DNA of 64,000 nt from an uncultured Methanomassiliicoccales archaeon. GTDB lineage: Archaea > Thermoplasmatota > Thermoplasmata > Methanomassiliicoccales > Methanomethylophilaceae. A model generated the notes under the pieces. It made no database searches and was not told where the DNA came from. It saw only the letters and a program-made list of their open reading frames with translations. The DNA is taken from contig CAUFXM010000001.1 of assembly GCA_959597175.1 (NCBI GenBank), positions 124,001 through 188,000 of the forward strand. Direction: 5' to 3'. This document shows positions 62,346 through 64,000 of the stretch, piece after piece; positions within the stretch are counted from its first letter, which is position 1; every line of letters starts with the position of its first letter. The translations under genes and the position numbers were made by a program.

Positions 62346-64000
62346 ATCAATACAACGCTCTAAACTTTATTAAATAATATCAGAAGCGGGAATCATTTCC
62401 AGCAAGTGATGTCAAAACAAACGTACGCGTATGGGTGGAGATCATTCAATTGATGCAGATGATCTTAGTTTTTTAATTAAAACAAGCTATTTGCTAAAAT
62501 AATAATGATTTACATCCACTACTTCAATATTGAAGTCGTTGCTGCACAACTGTAGTCAAATCCACGAGTCCAGTCGGAATCACACGTTTCTGAGAGAGGT
62601 ATGATCCAAATAATATTCCTGACCCTATGAATCTTGAAACAGGAGGATGACTCGGAATACACGCAGGAACATCATACACGATTTACTGAAGTCAATCCAG
62701 AAAAAGATGACACCGGCTTTCCCGACAGCCTGACTGGAAGCGGATCCCATCTCAGATTTATGCTCAGGAGATTTGGAATTAAATACTGTTAAAAAACGAT
62801 GCCTTTGTTACCGAACCTTGTCCATCCCGAAGACCATGTATGGATAACAGGCAGTTGGATTGATTGTTACGATACTCGGTTATCAAAGCCTGGGGAAACC
62901 AAGAATCACCTAGTTCAGGACAGCTGACTCTGATCATCTATACATATTATTAATTTAGTTGAAAACATAACTTAATTGATTTTTAATGCATTATTAAATT
63001 TCACCTGGTTTGCAGCAATCAAAGATATGTTTAACTCATCCGTGTGGATTCTATCATTATCTGTATTATCTAGTGATGATGTTTCAATGATTGAAAAGTA
63101 TAGTTTGTTACTTTACTTATTGAAATAATTTACATCTATCTATTTGCATCGGATGATTGAAGAAAATCCGCATTATTCAGAACCGCCCACGTATCCCTGG
63201 CGTTTTATGGATACAACATACCATGCATTGATCTAGAGACTTAGCAGATTGCCAATTATAACGTTTCAGACATTTTTTGCCTAAATCAATCACTGTGTTG
63301 ATTATTATATCAAATATAGATATAAGCTAAATTAATCCTATATAATGGAAATACTCTGCAACTTCAATCAAAATTCAGAGCATTAACTCCGAATTACCTG
63401 GATTCGATGGATTCGCATCGTTTTCTACAGTAATTATCATATTCATTGGAGTCCTGTAAGAATCGTAGAAAAAACACCCGAAATCACACGTTTCTGTGTG
63501 GAAAAACGACCCCGGAGATCCAAATTAAGTTGATATCCGGGAGACCGTCGTGGACAGAGAAGTGCTTTAAAATCGATGAAATTTCATTATTTCACTCTGA
63601 ATCATCATTTTCCGACCAATTTCATGATAATAATGTATTTTACACCTATTCTTGAAGATTTTCATTAATATTTCACTAATACAATATTATTTTATTTGAT
63701 TAAGCTATTAGATAAATTAATTTCAATCAGTTACTTCAATCAAGAAGACACGACGCATATATGCAAAAATAATAATTGATAAAGCTATTAACTAAATTAA
63801 TTCAATTATAAAAAGAACCTCCAAGGATGCAAGCAAACAGCATCATTTGGTAGCTTAATTTGAAGAAACATCCAAATAGTGTAGAATCAACCGAGAATCT
63901 ACATTAACTCATTAATCGTTCCATAATAAGTATGTAATACGTGATCTGAAGATAATCTATTAAAAAGAATGTATATAAAGATATCAACTTAATTTTATAT
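62346..64000. other. AT-rich gene-free region with diverged repeats
   Basis: About 1.65 kb without a credible gene on either strand. A frame at 63446-63655 has no ribosome-binding site. Features seen: a perfect 16-bp palindrome ACTTCAATATTGAAGT (62521-62536); an exact 15-base direct repeat AATCACACGTTTCTG at 62578-62592 and 63482-63496; and related AT-rich units around AAGCTATTA...TAAATTAATT at 63696-63727 and 63776-63806, with looser versions near 61130 and 63321. Confidence 0.6.
63696..63806. repeat. Pair of related AT-rich repeats
   Basis: The 32-base unit at 63696-63727 and the 31-base unit at 63776-63806 share TTGAT(T/A)AAGCTATTA and TAAATTAATT with few differences, 80 bases apart; a third related copy lies at 61130-61152 beyond the acyltransferase. 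Confidence 0.6.

Noticed and set aside
63446..63655. 69-codon ORF with TTG start
   Set aside because: AT-rich non-coding context, no ribosome-binding site, contains part of a dispersed repeat.

Overview
The window reads as a high-GC chromosome segment from a methanogenic archaeon of the Thermoplasmatota, most likely order Methanomassiliicoccales. The support is a canonical archaeal S19e / PDCD5-like / L39e / L31e / eIF6 operon, a group II chaperonin (thermosome), replication factor C large subunit, Nre repair protein, wyosine radical-SAM enzyme, MptE-like pterin enzyme, a protein matching methanogenesis marker 2, an archaeal SRP RNA, and TATA boxes about 26-30 bases ahead of several start codons (short-leader or leaderless transcripts). 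The lineage call is an inference; no 16S rRNA, mcr gene or tRNA is visible.

Layout. 1-4862: phosphate uptake locus, with a truncated AbrB/PhoU-type regulator pointing left and pstS, a fused pstC-pstA, pstB and phoU pointing right. PstS appears circularly permuted. 5253-7980: two zinc-ribbon membrane proteins and a frameshifted secreted 5'-nucleotidase. 8586-10098: AAA/DUF4143 ATPase preceded by seven exact-period 24-bp repeats. 10361-12224: ribosomal operon. 12225-18390: MBL hydrolase, DUF373, MptE-like, site-2 protease, CorA and an AIR-synthase-like protein. 18383-18693: SRP RNA on the minus strand. 18855-20637: two-component Na+/solute symporter. 20998-25040: regulator, ABC ATPase, zinc ribbon, RfcL, Taw1. 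25068-26798: flavodoxin / iron-sulfur flavoprotein cluster with a divergent HxlR regulator and two operator-like palindromes. 27143-30435: YjbQ, HPr-kinase-like P-loop protein plus membrane partner, SfsA, DnaQ-type exonuclease. 30439-38590: AddB-like and AddA-like helicase-nuclease and a P-type ATPase that runs on in the same reading frame. 38756-41864: a catalytically dead DnaQ paralogue, zinc ribbon, thioesterase, exonuclease VII. 41865-43758: an AAA ATPase plus DUF4435 TOPRIM pair resembling the PARIS anti-phage system. 44062-47860: TPR protein and TrkH/TrkA potassium uptake. 48072-52925: hisD-ppk-ppx. 53144-56918: Nre, radical SAM, thermosome. 57133-58820: tandem serine recombinases. 59038-62345: acetate-transporter-like protein, small proteins, SDR, GNAT, acyltransferase. 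62346-64000: AT-rich and gene-free with diverged repeats.

Functional threads: phosphate economy (pst/phoU, secreted nucleotidase, polyphosphate kinase and exopolyphosphatase); genome defence and repair (PARIS-like pair, AddAB-like, ExoVII, Nre, RfcL, DnaQ proteins); ion transport (Trk, CorA, P-type ATPase, SSS symporter). The items most worth follow-up are the permuted PstS, the 24-bp repeat array beside the DUF4143 ATPase, the PARIS-like pair, the long stem-loop in the nre leader, and the dead exonuclease paralogue. No CRISPR array, rRNA or tRNA was found.
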